From NCBI RefSeq assembly GCF_020532805.1, contig NZ_MQTQ01000003.1, forward strand, positions 30,764-94,763: a stretch of DNA of 64,000 nt, given 5' to 3'. Each line of letters starts with the position of its first letter. Position 1 is the stretch's first letter. Source of the DNA: Arthrobacter sp. SO5. GTDB lineage: Bacteria > Actinomycetota > Actinomycetes > Actinomycetales > Micrococcaceae. The notes under the pieces are model-generated. The model was not told the origin of the DNA, did not search any database, and saw only the letters and a program-made list of their open reading frames with translations. Shown in pieces: positions 34,134 through 44,853 of the stretch. The position numbers and the translations under genes were made by a program.

Positions 34134-35198
34134 ATGCCCAGCAACCCGGCCCCGCCGTCTCCCGACCTGGCCGGCAGCCCTGCCCGGGATCCTGCCGCCC
34201 CTGCCGCCCGGCTCCCCGAGCTGGATGAACTCCTGGCCGGCGCCCACGTGGTGAGCCTGCCCATGCGGGTGAAGTTCCGCGGCATCCTCCACCGCGAAGC
34301 CTTGCTCATCCGCGGCCCGCTCGGCTGGGGCGAATTTAGCCCGTTCCCGGAGTACGGCGACGCGGAAGCATCCCGCTGGCTTGCCGCCGCGATCGAGGCC
34401 GGCTGGCAGGGGTTCCCCGAGCCGCTGCGCACCAGCATCCCGGTCAACGCCACGATCCCCGCCGTCGCTGCGGAACTCGTGCCGGAAATCCTGGCCCGCT
34501 TCGGCCGGGTGGACGCCGTCAAGATCAAGGTGGCAGAGCCCGGCCAGACCCTCGAGGACGACGCCGCGCGGGTCGGCGCGGTCCGTGCGGCACTGCCGGA
34601 CGCCGCCATCCGGGTGGACGCCAACGGCGGCTGGGACGTCCCGACTGCCGTCGAGGCACTCACCCGGCTGTCCGCCGTCGGACTCGAATACGCCGAACAG
34701 CCGGTTCCCGATATCGCCGGCCTTGCCGAGGTGCGCCGGCAACTCCGGGCCGCGGGGGTCCCGGTCCTGATCGCCGCGGACGAGAGCGTCCGCAAGGAGG
34801 AGGACCCGCTCAAGGTGGCGCGTGCCGGCGCCGCTGACCTGATTGTCGTGAAGGTGGCACCGCTTGGCGGAGTGCGGCGCGCGCTGGACATCGTGGCGCG
34901 GGCAGGGCTCCCCGCCGTCGTGAGTTCGGCGCTGGACACGACCGTGGGGATCCGCGCCGGGCTGGCGCTCGCCGCCGCGCTGCCCGAACTGCCATACGCC
35001 TGCGGTCTCGGCACCGTGTCCCTGCTCGCCGGCGACGTCACCCGCGACTCGCTGGTCCCCGACGACGGCGCCATCAGGCTCCGCGAGGTCCACGCGGATC
35101 CTGAATTGCTGGCGGAGTATGCTGCCGCGTCGGAGCGCCGCGACTGGTGGCTGGACCGGCTGCGGCGGGTCCACGCGGTGCCTGCCGCTGCCGGCTGA
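34134..35198 (+). CDS. menC: o-Succinylbenzoate synthase
   Basis: Enolase-superfamily enzyme (354 residues) that dehydrates SHCHC to o-succinylbenzoate in menaquinone synthesis. Visible are the N-terminal cap (VSLPMRVKFRGILHREALLI, GWGEFSPFPEYGD) and the metal/acid-base residues in AVKIKVAEPGQ, IRVDANGGWDV, EYAEQPV, IAADESV and LIVVKVAPLGG. ATG at 34134 is chosen, since the frame upstream shows no similarity. menD lies 4.2 kb further on, separated by phoX and argS. Confidence 0.94.
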   Translation: MPSNPAPPSPDLAGSPARDPAAPAARLPELDELLAGAHVVSLPMRVKFRGILHREALLIRGPLGWGEFSPFPEYGDAEASRWLAAAIEAGWQGFPEPLRTSIPVNATIPAVAAELVPEILARFGRVDAVKIKVAEPGQTLEDDAARVGAVRAALPDAAIRVDANGGWDVPTAVEALTRLSAVGLEYAEQPVPDIAGLAEVRRQLRAAGVPVLIAADESVRKEEDPLKVARAGAADLIVVKVAPLGGVRRALDIVARAGLPAVVSSALDTTVGIRAGLALAAALPELPYACGLGTVSLLAGDVTRDSLVPDDGAIRLREVHADPELLAEYAAASERRDWWLDRLRRVHAVPAAAG

Positions 35199-35212
35199 GG
35201 CGCCCCGCCGGG

Positions 35213-35240
35213 GTTCGCCGGGGTTCACCCGGAGTTCACG
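35213..35240 (+). promoter_or_regulatory. PHO-box-like direct repeats upstream of phoX
   Basis: Three GTTCnCC/GTTCAC units start at 35213, 35223 and 35234 (spacing 10 and 11 bp), matching the 11-bp direct-repeat style of actinobacterial PhoP boxes. They lie 76-103 bp before the start codon of a PhoX-type phosphatase, so phosphate-starvation control is likely. Confidence 0.6.
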
Positions 35241-35315
35241 TGGGGGACCCCTGCGCGCAGTCCGGTGCTGGGAGGGTGGGCAGGCCCGCAACCCACTCCC
35301 GTGGAAGGTCTCTCC

Positions 35316-37412
35316 ATGTCTGTCTCTTCCGGACGTACGTTCTCCCTGCTTCCCATGCTTGGCCACACGAAGGGCAAACGCAGCCCGGTCACGTGCGCGC
35401 TGAAATGCGACAACGCCTGCTCCGGCGAGGTCTGCAACACCAGCACCAACAGCTACTTCCGGGACATCGCCTCCGCGACGATGTCCCGCCGCGCCGCCCT
35501 CGGCTTCGGCGCTGCCGGTGCGCTCGCCATCGCTTTCGGTAACGCCGTGACGTCCGCCGGCACGGCGGTGGCCGACGGCGGCCCCGGGCTCGCCGCCGCC
35601 GCGAAGGACGGCTTCCGCGCCTCCAAGCTGAAGTTCACCGCCATCGCGCCGGTTGACGCCGCCGTCGACGCCGTCACGGTGCCGGCAGGCTTCACCTGGC
35701 AGCCGGTCATCCGCTGGGGCGACCCGCTGTTCAAGGACTCGCCGGACTTCGACGTCGAGCACCAAAGCGCCGCGGCGCAGGCCCGCCAGTTCGGCTACAA
35801 CAACGACTACACGGATATCCTGCCCGTCGAAGGCTCCAAGGACCGCAAGGCCGTCCTGTTCACCAACCACGAATACACCAACGAGAGCATCATGTTCCCG
35901 GCGTCCATGCCCGCCGCCGAGGTGCGCGCCGTCGGCCGCGCCGCGCACGGCCTGACCGTGGTGGAGCTGGAGCGCAGGAACAAGAACAAGCCGTGGGACT
36001 ACGTAAAGGGCGCCAAACTCAACCGCCGCTTCCTGACGGACACCGCCTACGAACTGACCGGCCCCGCTGCCGGGTCCAGCCTGGTCCGGACCGCGGCAGA
36101 TCCGGCCGGCCGGACCATCCGCGGAACCCTGGGCAACTGCTCGGGCGGCACCACGCCCTGGGGCACCATCCTCTCCGGCGAGGAGAACTTTAACGGCTAC
36201 TTTGTTTCCGCGGGAACGTCCGCGGGCGATAAGCGCTACGGCTTGACCAGCAAGCCCACCGCACGGCAGTGGGAGCTGGACGATCCGCGCTTCGACACCC
36301 GCAACCCCGGCTACGAGAACGAGGCCAACCGCTTCGGCTGGATCGTGGAAGTGGATCCGTTCGACCCCACCTCGACGCCGAAAAAGCACTCCGCGATGGG
36401 CCGCTTCAAGCACGAGGGCGCCAACGTGATCGTGGCCAAGTCCGGGCATGTTGTGGCCTACATGGGCGACGACGAGCGTTTCGACTACCTCTACAAGTTC
36501 GTCTCCAAGGGCAAGTACCAGCCCGGGGACTCCAAGGCCGCCCGCCGCAACAACATGACCCTCCTCGCCGAGGGCGACCTCTTCGTGGCCAAGTTCACAG
36601 GCGACTCCCCGGCCCCGGAAATCACCGGCACCGGAACGCTCCCCGCCGACGGCGCGTTCGACGGTTCCGGCGAATGGCTCCCGCTGGTGGTTGGCGGCAA
36701 GTCCATGGTGGCCGGGATGTCCGTTGAGGAAGTGCTCGTCTACACCCGGCTGGCGGCGGACAAGGTGGGCCCCACCAAGATGGACCGCTGCGAGGACGTC
36801 CAGCCGAGCCTGCACACGGGCAAGGTGTACGTTGTCTGCACCAACAACTCGGACCGCGGCAAGGCCGGGAAGGAAGGCGCCACCGAGACCAACCCGCGCA
36901 ACCTCAACCGCGACGGCCACATCGTGGAAATCACCGAAACGGGCGACCAGAGTTCCACGACGTTCAACTGGAACCTGCTGATGGTCTGCGGCGATCCGGC
37001 CAAGAACAACTCCACGTACTTCGCCGGGTTCCCGGCCGACAAGGTCTCGCCCATTTCCTGCCCGGACAACGTGGCGTTCGACTCGGTGGGCAACCTGTGG
37101 ATCTCCACCGACGGGGCGCCGTCTTCGATCGGGTACGCCGACGGGCTCTTCAAGGTGACCCTCGACGGCGCGGAAAGGGGCCGCGTGGAGCAGTTCCTGG
37201 CCGTGCCGCGGGAAGCCGAAACCTGCGGTCCGATCATCCATGATGAGGAACGCACGGTCTTCGTCTCCGTGCAGCACCCGGGCGAGGAGGGCTCGTTCGC
37301 GGACCAGCACTCTTTCTTCCCGGACTACGTCAATGCCGGTTCGACGCCGAAGGCGGGCCAGGTGCGTGTCCCGCGCCCCGCCGTCGTCCAGGTCTTCCGC
37401 ACCGACGACTGA
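35316..37412 (+). CDS. phoX: PhoX-type alkaline phosphatase (DUF839), Tat-exported
   Basis: 698-residue secreted phosphatase that releases phosphate from organic esters. After a Cys-containing leader (SPVTCALKCDNACSGEVCN) comes a twin-arginine signal, SRRAALGFGAAGALAIAFG, at about residues 57-75; the mature part contains FTNHEYTNES, ILSGEENFNGY, RFKHEGANVIV and CPDNVAFDSVGNLWISTDG, typical of PhoX. The family uses an iron/calcium cluster rather than zinc. It is preceded by PHO-box-like repeats and followed by a strong hairpin, so it is probably its own transcription unit between menC and argS. Confidence 0.93.
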   Translation: MSVSSGRTFSLLPMLGHTKGKRSPVTCALKCDNACSGEVCNTSTNSYFRDIASATMSRRAALGFGAAGALAIAFGNAVTSAGTAVADGGPGLAAAAKDGFRASKLKFTAIAPVDAAVDAVTVPAGFTWQPVIRWGDPLFKDSPDFDVEHQSAAAQARQFGYNNDYTDILPVEGSKDRKAVLFTNHEYTNESIMFPASMPAAEVRAVGRAAHGLTVVELERRNKNKPWDYVKGAKLNRRFLTDTAYELTGPAAGSSLVRTAADPAGRTIRGTLGNCSGGTTPWGTILSGEENFNGYFVSAGTSAGDKRYGLTSKPTARQWELDDPRFDTRNPGYENEANRFGWIVEVDPFDPTSTPKKHSAMGRFKHEGANVIVAKSGHVVAYMGDDERFDYLYKFVSKGKYQPGDSKAARRNNMTLLAEGDLFVAKFTGDSPAPEITGTGTLPADGAFDGSGEWLPLVVGGKSMVAGMSVEEVLVYTRLAADKVGPTKMDRCEDVQPSLHTGKVYVVCTNNSDRGKAGKEGATETNPRNLNRDGHIVEITETGDQSSTTFNWNLLMVCGDPAKNNSTYFAGFPADKVSPISCPDNVAFDSVGNLWISTDGAPSSIGYADGLFKVTLDGAERGRVEQFLAVPREAETCGPIIHDEERTVFVSVQHPGEEGSFADQHSFFPDYVNAGSTPKAGQVRVPRPAVVQVFRTDD

Positions 37413-37442
37413 GTTCAGCCCGGCCGCGACCCGTTCCGACAC

Positions 37443-37509
37443 AGCAACGCGGGGTCAGATCGAGCCCATACCGGGGTCCGGGACGGGCGCGATCTGACCC
37501 CGCGTTGCT
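37443..37509 (+). terminator. 20-bp stem hairpin with T-run; member of a repeat family
   Basis: Bases 37443-37462 pair perfectly with 37490-37509, and TTTT follows. It ends the phoX unit. Its outer arm AACGCGGGGTCA/TGACCCCGCGTT recurs at 62149-62205. Confidence 0.75.
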
Positions 37510-37570
37510 TTTGACGACGGCGGGAGGCGGGGGAGATCTGGGGTGCGGGCTGAACTGATAATTTGGGACT

Positions 37571-39432
<1,862 letters not shown>

Positions 39433-39436
<4 letters not shown>

Positions 39437-41160
39437 GCTCCCCGGCACCGGTCCCCGGCAGCCTGAGCGCGCTGGAGGCCGCGCGGATCGCCGTCGCCGC
39501 GCTGCTGGACTCCGGCGTGCGGTACGTGGTGGTGGCACCGGGCTCGCGCTCGGCACCGATGGCGTACGCCCTGGCCGAAGCCGACGCCGCGGGCCGGGTG
39601 GAGCTGCTGGTCCGGATCGACGAGCGCGACGCCGGCTTCACGGCCCTCGGCCTTGCCCTGGCAACGGGAGCGCCCGCGGCCGTCCTCACCACCTCCGGGA
39701 CCGCCGTCGGGAACCTCATGCCGGCCGTCATGGAGGCCAACCATGCCGCGGTGCCGCTCGTCATCGTGTCGGCGGACCGGCCCGAGGAACTCCGCGGCAC
39801 CGGCGCCAACCAGACCACGGTGCAGCTGGACCTGTTCGGGGAGCACGTCCGCTTCGCCGTCGACGTCCCCGCGGGCAGCGACCCGGCGCGGGCCGTCGAG
39901 ACTGCGCTGAGCGCCGCCACCGGGGCCTTCGAGGACACCCCGCCCGGGCCCGTCCAGCTCAACCTGGCCTTCCGGGACCCGCTGGTCCCCGCACCAGGCG
40001 ATGGGCTTCCGCCCGAGTCGGGCCGCCGCATCTACCGCGCAGCCCGCGGTCCGCTGGCCCTCGATTTCCCGCCCGCGGAGGCCCGGCTGCCGGAACGGCG
40101 CACGGTGGTGCTCGCCGGGCACGACGCCGGCCCGGTAGCCGAGGCGTTCGCCCGCGCCCACGGCCTGCCGCTGCTGGCCGAACCGTCCTCCAACGCACGG
40201 TTCGGGCCGAACGCCGTGGGGCCCTACCGGCTGCTGCTGGAGCACTTCGGACCCGGCTCCGCGCAGCCGATCGAGCGGGTGGTGCTGTTCGGCCGGCCCA
40301 CGCTGTCCCGGCCAGTGATTGCCCTGCTGGCCCGCGCCGACGTCCCCTCGGCCCTCTATCAGCCGCTTCCCGTCGCCTGGTACGAGCCCGGCCGCCGCAC
40401 CGAGCTGCCGCTCAATAACCTGGCGGACCTCGCCGACTTTGCCGGCCGCGGCTCAGCGGCCTGGCTGGATGCCTGGCTCCTGGCCGGGGCCGCCGCGCAG
40501 CACGCCGTGGACCTCGTCCTGGCCGGAACCGCCGCCGCCACCGGCCCCTCCGTCGGCTCGCTCGTCTGGGAACACTCGAAGGGCCAGCTGGTGCTCGGCT
40601 CCTCGAACGGCATCCGCGACGTGGACCTTGCAGGTTGGCCCGCGCCCGAACCGCTCGCCACCGTCTTCGCCAACCGCGGCCTGGCCGGCATTGACGGGAC
40701 CACCGCCACAGCCACCGGAATCGCGATCGGCGGCCGGCAGGAAACCACGGTGCTGCTGGGCGACGTCACCTTCCTGCACGATGCCGGCGGGCTGCTGCTG
40801 GGTGCCGGGGAAGCCGAGCCGCAGCTGCGGATCGTGGTGCTGAACGACGCCGGCGGGGCCATCTTCGGGCTCCTGGAGCACGGGGCCGTGGAGGCTTCCG
40901 GCCGGTACGGCGGCGCCGTCGAACGCCTTTTCGGGACACCGCAGTCCGTGGACATCGCCGCGCTCGCCGCCGCGTACGGCGTCGTGCACCGCTCGGTCAG
41001 CACGACGGCGGAACTCGCCGAAGCGCTCACGGAGCCGTGGGAAGGCCGCCGCATCATCGAAGTGCGCACGGACCGGGGCGGGCTCCGTGAGCTGCATGCA
41101 CGCATCAGGTCCGCAGTCGGCTCAGCCGTCACCGGGGTGCCGGACCCGGACGCGGAGTAG
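39433..41160 (+). CDS. menD: 2-Succinyl-5-enolpyruvyl-6-hydroxy-3-cyclohexene-1-carboxylate synthase
   Basis: ThDP enzyme (575 residues) joining 2-oxoglutarate to isochorismate, the first committed step of menaquinone synthesis. N-terminal VVVAPGSRSAPMAYALAEA and RIDERDAGFTALGLALATGA, followed by LTTSGTAVGNLMPAVMEANH, are diagnostic; the cofactor domain has LLGDVTFLHDAGGLLLG and IVVLNDAGGAIFGLLEHG. The GTG at 39433 overlaps the argS stop. Length fits the family. Confidence 0.96.
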
Positions 41161-41186
41161 GCGCGGGGTAGGCCTGGGGTAGGCCT

Positions 41187-41234
41187 GGCGACGCGCCCTG
41201 TGTCCGGCGACGCGCAGCGTGCCTGGCGACGCGC
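41187..41234. repeat. Three copies of GGCGACGCGC, 19 bp apart
   Basis: The 10-mer starts at 41187, 41206 and 41225 in the non-coding stretch behind menD; the spacers are unrelated. No function evident. The rest of 41161-41366 holds no gene that I can see. Confidence 0.6.
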
Positions 41235-41366
41235 AAATTGCCCTCCGCCGCGCGAATACCCGCCGCGTCAGGATTTTCGTGCCGCGCAGAACGGGAACCG
41301 CGTCGGTTGTCCACATGGCCTTGCCTCGGGACGGAGTGACCGCCGACAGGCTGCGATCGTCGTTCC

Positions 41367-41763
41367 ATGAACGAACTGCCCCGGTTGATCCTGACCCGCG
41401 AGCACATCCAGCAAGGGCTGACCCCAAGGAGTTGGCCCGCCGCTGCCGCTCGGGTGCGTTGGTCCGGGTGCGCCAAGGGGTCTACGTCGACGCCGGCGCC
41501 TGGGGGTCCTTGAAACCTTGGGAAAAGTACCGGGTCCGGGTCAGCGCGGCCGCGGAGACCTTTGTTGCGTCCGGCCCGAATACCTGAAGGGCCGGACCAC
41601 GTCGCAGGCCGTCTTCGACGAAAAGGACCGGGAGAACCGGATCCGGGCCTTGGGAAACGGCATGGTCCGCTGGGCCTGGGCCGATCTGATGGCGGCCGGG
41701 AAACTCGAAAGGAAGCTGGCAGCTGCGGGTGTACCCCGCCGTCGCGCACGCTCCGCAAGGTGA
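41367..41763 (+). pseudogene. Decayed AbiEi-antitoxin-like / nuclease-fold gene
   Basis: Pieces of one protein lie in different frames. The start at 41367 gives MNELPRLILTREHIQQGLT; a frameshift near 41423 moves the continuation PKELARRCRSGALVRVRQGV, YVDAGAWGSL, to another frame, which stops at 41587. From about 41575 a third frame gives KGRTTSQAVFDEKDRENRIR, ALGNGMVRWAWADL and ends at 41763. The N-terminal part resembles the winged-helix domain of type IV AbiEi antitoxins, and the C-terminal part the end of the DUF559/Vsr-like proteins to which this domain is often fused in Micrococcaceae. The middle (over 100 residues in relatives) is deleted. No toxin gene is adjacent. Confidence 0.75.
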
Positions 41764-41788
41764 GGGTGAGGGTGAGGGTGAGGGTGAG
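41759..41788. repeat. GGTGAG hexamer microsatellite
   Basis: Five copies of GGTGAG, beginning at the stop codon of the decayed gene. Confidence 0.9.
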
Positions 41789-41817
41789 GTGACGCGCAAT
41801 CGCCCGCATGACGCGGA

Positions 41818-41859
41818 AAAGCCCCTGCGCTACCGGAATTCCGGTAGCGCAGGGGCTTT
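41818..41859. terminator. Perfect 42-bp palindrome, probable bidirectional terminator
   Basis: AAAGCCCCTGCGCTACCGG meets its exact complement through a central AATT with no spacer. A-rich and T-rich ends and the position between converging units (menD side and the ABC transporter) suit a two-way terminator. The rest of 41789-41933 holds nothing else I recognise. Confidence 0.75.
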
Positions 41860-41933
41860 GGCGCATCGCCGGGTGGAATCCGCAGCGCAGGGGGGTGGCC
41901 GGCAAGCCCGTGTCGCCGGGCGAATCCTCTGGC

Positions 41934-42710
41934 CTAGAGCACCCGGCTGAGGAACTCCTTCGTGCGGGGATGCTGAGGGTTCGCCAGGACCTCCTGCGGG
42001 TCACCGGATTCCACCACCACGCCGCTGTCCATGAACGTCAGGCGGTCGCCCACTTCGCGGGCAAAACCGATCTCGTGGGTCACCACAATCATGGTGATGC
42101 CTGACTTAGCCAGGTCCTTCATGACGTTCAGGACATCGCCGACCAGTTCGGGGTCCAGCGCGGACGTGGGTTCGTCGAAGAGCATCAACTGGGGATCCAT
42201 AGCGAGGGCGCGGGCAATTGCCACCCGCTGCTGCTGCCCGCCGGAAAGCTGCGACGGGTAGTGGCCAGCATGGTCAGAGAGCCCCACGCGGTCCAGCAGT
42301 TCCATGGCCCTCTTCCGGGCGGCATCCCGGGACTGGCTCTTGACGTGGACCGGTGCCTCCATGATGTTGTAGAGCGCCGTCTTGTGCGGGAACAGGTTGA
42401 ACCGTTGGAACACCATGCCGATGTCGCGGCGCTGGGCGGCGATTTGCTTGGTTTTGAGGTCGTGGAGCCGGCCGTTGACTTCGCGGTAGCCGATCAGCTT
42501 CCCGCCCACGGAGATGCGGCCCGCACTGATCGTCTCCAGCAGGTTCACGCACCTCAGCATGGTGGACTTGCCGGAACCGGACGGGCCGATGACGACGGAC
42601 ACCTCGCCCTGGTTCACCTCCAGGTCAATGCCGCGCAGCACATGGTGGCTGCCGTAGAACTTGTGGAGGCCTTCGATCCGCACCAGCGGTTTCTCGGTGG
42701 TAATCGTCAT
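41934..42710 (-). CDS. Polar amino-acid ABC transporter, ATP-binding protein
   Basis: 258-residue ATPase of the GlnQ/GluA type. Walker A is [19 protein letters not shown], the signature [18 protein letters not shown], Walker [15 protein letters not shown], and the H-loop [11 protein letters not shown]. The start overlaps the permease stop as ATGA. With the permease and binding protein upstream it makes a complete importer, probably for glutamate, glutamine or a related amino acid. Confidence 0.95.
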   Translation of the reverse strand: MTITTEKPLVRIEGLHKFYGSHHVLRGIDLEVNQGEVSVVIGPSGSGKSTMLRCVNLLETISAGRISVGGKLIGYREVNGRLHDLKTKQIAAQRRDIGMVFQRFNLFPHKTALYNIMEAPVHVKSQSRDAARKRAMELLDRVGLSDHAGHYPSQLSGGQQQRVAIARALAMDPQLMLFDEPTSALDPELVGDVLNVMKDLAKSGITMIVVTHEIGFAREVGDRLTFMDSGVVVESGDPQEVLANPQHPRTKEFLSRVL

Positions 42711-43720
42711 TTTGCCTCCTCCTCAGGAAAGTCCTTCTTCAGGGCCGGCCCGGCAGCGCCGGTTGGCGCACCGGCCGCGGCGGCCTTTGCTGCCGCCGGG
42801 TTGATCGCGGCCGGAGCAAGGTTGTCCACGCCCTTGCCGTAGTAGGCCTCGATGTAGTGCTGGCCCACCATCAGCAGGCTGGTGATCACCAGGTACCAGA
42901 TAGCCGCCACAATCAGGAGGGGCACCGGGAGATAGGTCCGGTTGGCCAGGGTATTCGTGGCAAACGTCAGGTCCAGGGTGAACGGGACGGCCAGGACCAG
43001 GGAGGTGGTCTTCAGCATGCCGATGGTTTCGTTGCCGGTGGGCGGCACGATCACCCGCATGGCCTGCGGCAGGACGATCCGCCACATGATTTTCGCGTTG
43101 CCCATGCCGAGGGCCTCGGCGGCTTCCTCCTGGCCGCGGTCCACCGACTTAAGCCCGGCCCGGAAGATTTCCGCCAGGTAGGCTGACTCGTTCAGGCCCA
43201 GGCCCAGGATGGCCGCAGCCGTGGCCGTGATGACGGTGCTCGTGTCCACGCTGAACCACTCGGGCCCGAAGGGGATGCCGGCGGTGATCTTGGGGTACAG
43301 GACGGAGATCAGGCCCCAGAAGACCAGCTGGGTGTACACCGGAGTGCCGCGGAAGAACCAGACCCAGGTCCAGCTGGACCAGCGGAATACCGGGTTCTCC
43401 GACTGGCGCATGAACGCCAGAAGGATCGCCAGGACAATGGCAAGGACCATGGAGGCAAAGGTCAGGAGTAACGTCCAGCCGACGCCCTGCACCACCTTGG
43501 TGTCGAGGATGTAAGTCCCGACAATGTCCCAGCGGAAGTTGGCGTTGGTAATCAGGCTCTGCAGGAACAGGGCGAGGACGCCGAGGATAATGATGGCGCT
43601 GATCCAGCGGCCCGGATGCCGGACCGGCACTGGGTTGTTCAGTACTACCGGAGCTTCGGGCTTTTCCTGCCGGCCGTCCGCCTGTGCACCCGAGGCGCGG
43701 CCGGTTGCGGGAAGACTCAA
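42707..43720 (-). CDS. Polar amino-acid ABC transporter, permease
   Basis: 337 residues with about five to six helices and the HisM/GlnP-type core. The EAA loop is in [23 protein letters not shown], preceded by [20 protein letters not shown] and [16 protein letters not shown], typical of the polar amino-acid family. The likely start is a TTG at 43720 that overlaps the upstream stop as TTGA; no ATG or GTG lies before the first conserved part. The C-terminal tail is Ala/Pro-rich. The transporter sits inside the menaquinone block without any obvious link to it. Confidence 0.92.
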   Translation of the reverse strand: MSLPATGRASGAQADGRQEKPEAPVVLNNPVPVRHPGRWISAIIILGVLALFLQSLITNANFRWDIVGTYILDTKVVQGVGWTLLLTFASMVLAIVLAILLAFMRQSENPVFRWSSWTWVWFFRGTPVYTQLVFWGLISVLYPKITAGIPFGPEWFSVDTSTVITATAAAILGLGLNESAYLAEIFRAGLKSVDRGQEEAAEALGMGNAKIMWRIVLPQAMRVIVPPTGNETIGMLKTTSLVLAVPFTLDLTFATNTLANRTYLPVPLLIVAAIWYLVITSLLMVGQHYIEAYYGKGVDNLAPAAINPAAAKAAAAGAPTGAAGPALKKDFPEEEAK

Positions 43721-44670
43721 GAGCCGGCCGCCGGGTTGACCTCTGACTTGGTGATGGCGCCCTCGGCGTTACCCCAGCCTTCCAGGATCTTCTTGTACGA
43801 GCCGTTCTCGATGAGCTTGGCGACGGTCTTCTGGACGAGTTCGGCCAGGGCGACGTCGGACTTGGCCACGGCGATCCCCTGGGGGGCGGAATCGTAGACG
43901 TCGCCGAGTTTTTCGATCTGGCCGTTGGTCTGGGTGACGGCGTAGCCAATGATGGGCGAATCGGCGGCCATCGCATCGACGCTGCCGTTGACCAGCCGGG
44001 TGGTGATGTCCGTCTGCGTCTTGAGGGTGACGACGTTGATGGCCGGCTTGCCGTCCGCTGCACACTTCTTGTTACGGTCCGACAGGTCCGGATCCTCCTG
44101 GACGGTACCGGTCTGCACTCCGACGGACTTGCCACAGAGGTCATCCAGGGAGACCTTCTTCGGGTTGCCCTTCTGCACGGCCCACGCGGTACCGGCGTTG
44201 AAGTAGCTGACCATGTTGACCGCGCCGAGCCGCTCCGGGTTGATCGTGAACGAGGAAATCCCCAGATCGTACTTCGGACCCAGGGCCGGGAGAATGCCGG
44301 TGAATTCCGACGTCTGGACCTGTGCCTTCAGCCCCAGGGTGGCGGCGATCGCCTTGGCGATGTCGACGTCGTAGCCCACAGGGGTCTGGCCGTCGGTGCC
44401 GAGGAATTCCGCGGGGGCGTAGGAGGTGTCCGACCCCACCGTCAGCGTGCCCTTGGACTTGATGGCCGCCGGCACCATGGCCGCCAGGGCCTCGTCCTTC
44501 TGGACGGTGGCGGGGTCAAAGCTGGCGCTGGCGCTACCGGACGGCTTGGCCGCGCCGGATGTTCCGGTTTCGGAGGCATTTGTGCAGGCAGTGAGCGTCA
44601 GGGCGCCAATGGCGAGCACGGTGGCCGCCTTGAGCGCGGAGGCGCTCAGGCGCGAACGGGAGATCTGCAT
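43717..44670 (-). CDS. Polar amino-acid ABC transporter, substrate-binding lipoprotein
   Basis: 317 residues. A lipoprotein signal with lipobox LTAC (Cys about residue 29) is followed by a Ser/Ala linker and the SBP_bac_3 fold: KGTLTVGSDTSYAPAEFLG, PVGYDVDIAKAIAATLGLKA, YDLGISSFTINPERL, KSVGVQTGTVQEDPDLSD. These point to a glutamate/glutamine-type ligand. ATG at 44670 has AAGGTAAG upstream; an earlier ATG in the same frame lacks both a ribosome site and signal-peptide sense. First gene of the transporter operon. Confidence 0.93.
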   Translation of the reverse strand: MQISRSRLSASALKAATVLAIGALTLTACTNASETGTSGAAKPSGSASASFDPATVQKDEALAAMVPAAIKSKGTLTVGSDTSYAPAEFLGTDGQTPVGYDVDIAKAIAATLGLKAQVQTSEFTGILPALGPKYDLGISSFTINPERLGAVNMVSYFNAGTAWAVQKGNPKKVSLDDLCGKSVGVQTGTVQEDPDLSDRNKKCAADGKPAINVVTLKTQTDITTRLVNGSVDAMAADSPIIGYAVTQTNGQIEKLGDVYDSAPQGIAVAKSDVALAELVQKTVAKLIENGSYKKILEGWGNAEGAITKSEVNPAAGS

Positions 44671-44853
44671 TTTCTTACCTTTTTGTTGCAGGAGGGATGC
44701 GTAACTAAGTCGGTTAAAGTGTATCGCCGAAGAAGAGATGTGCGTCACAGAAAACTAAGTTTCACTATTGGATAACTAATGCGGGGCAAAAACAAGACTT
44801 CCACACCTCCAGGTGTCTGAAATCCCGGATTCGAGGCCCGGACGCCCCGCCGC

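Noticed and set aside
34050..37442. Very long leftward open frame of 1130 codons
   Set aside because: It runs antisense to menC and phoX, shows no family motifs, and is the usual GC-rich shadow of long rightward genes.
41759..41788. Phase-variation tract controlling a live gene
   Set aside because: The GGTGAG repeats follow the end of a decayed gene and no intact reading frame depends on them.
43717..44748. Earlier ATG at 44748 for the amino-acid-binding lipoprotein
   Set aside because: It would put 26 polar residues before the signal peptide and lacks a ribosome site; ATG 44670 fits the lipoprotein signal and has AAGGTAAG.
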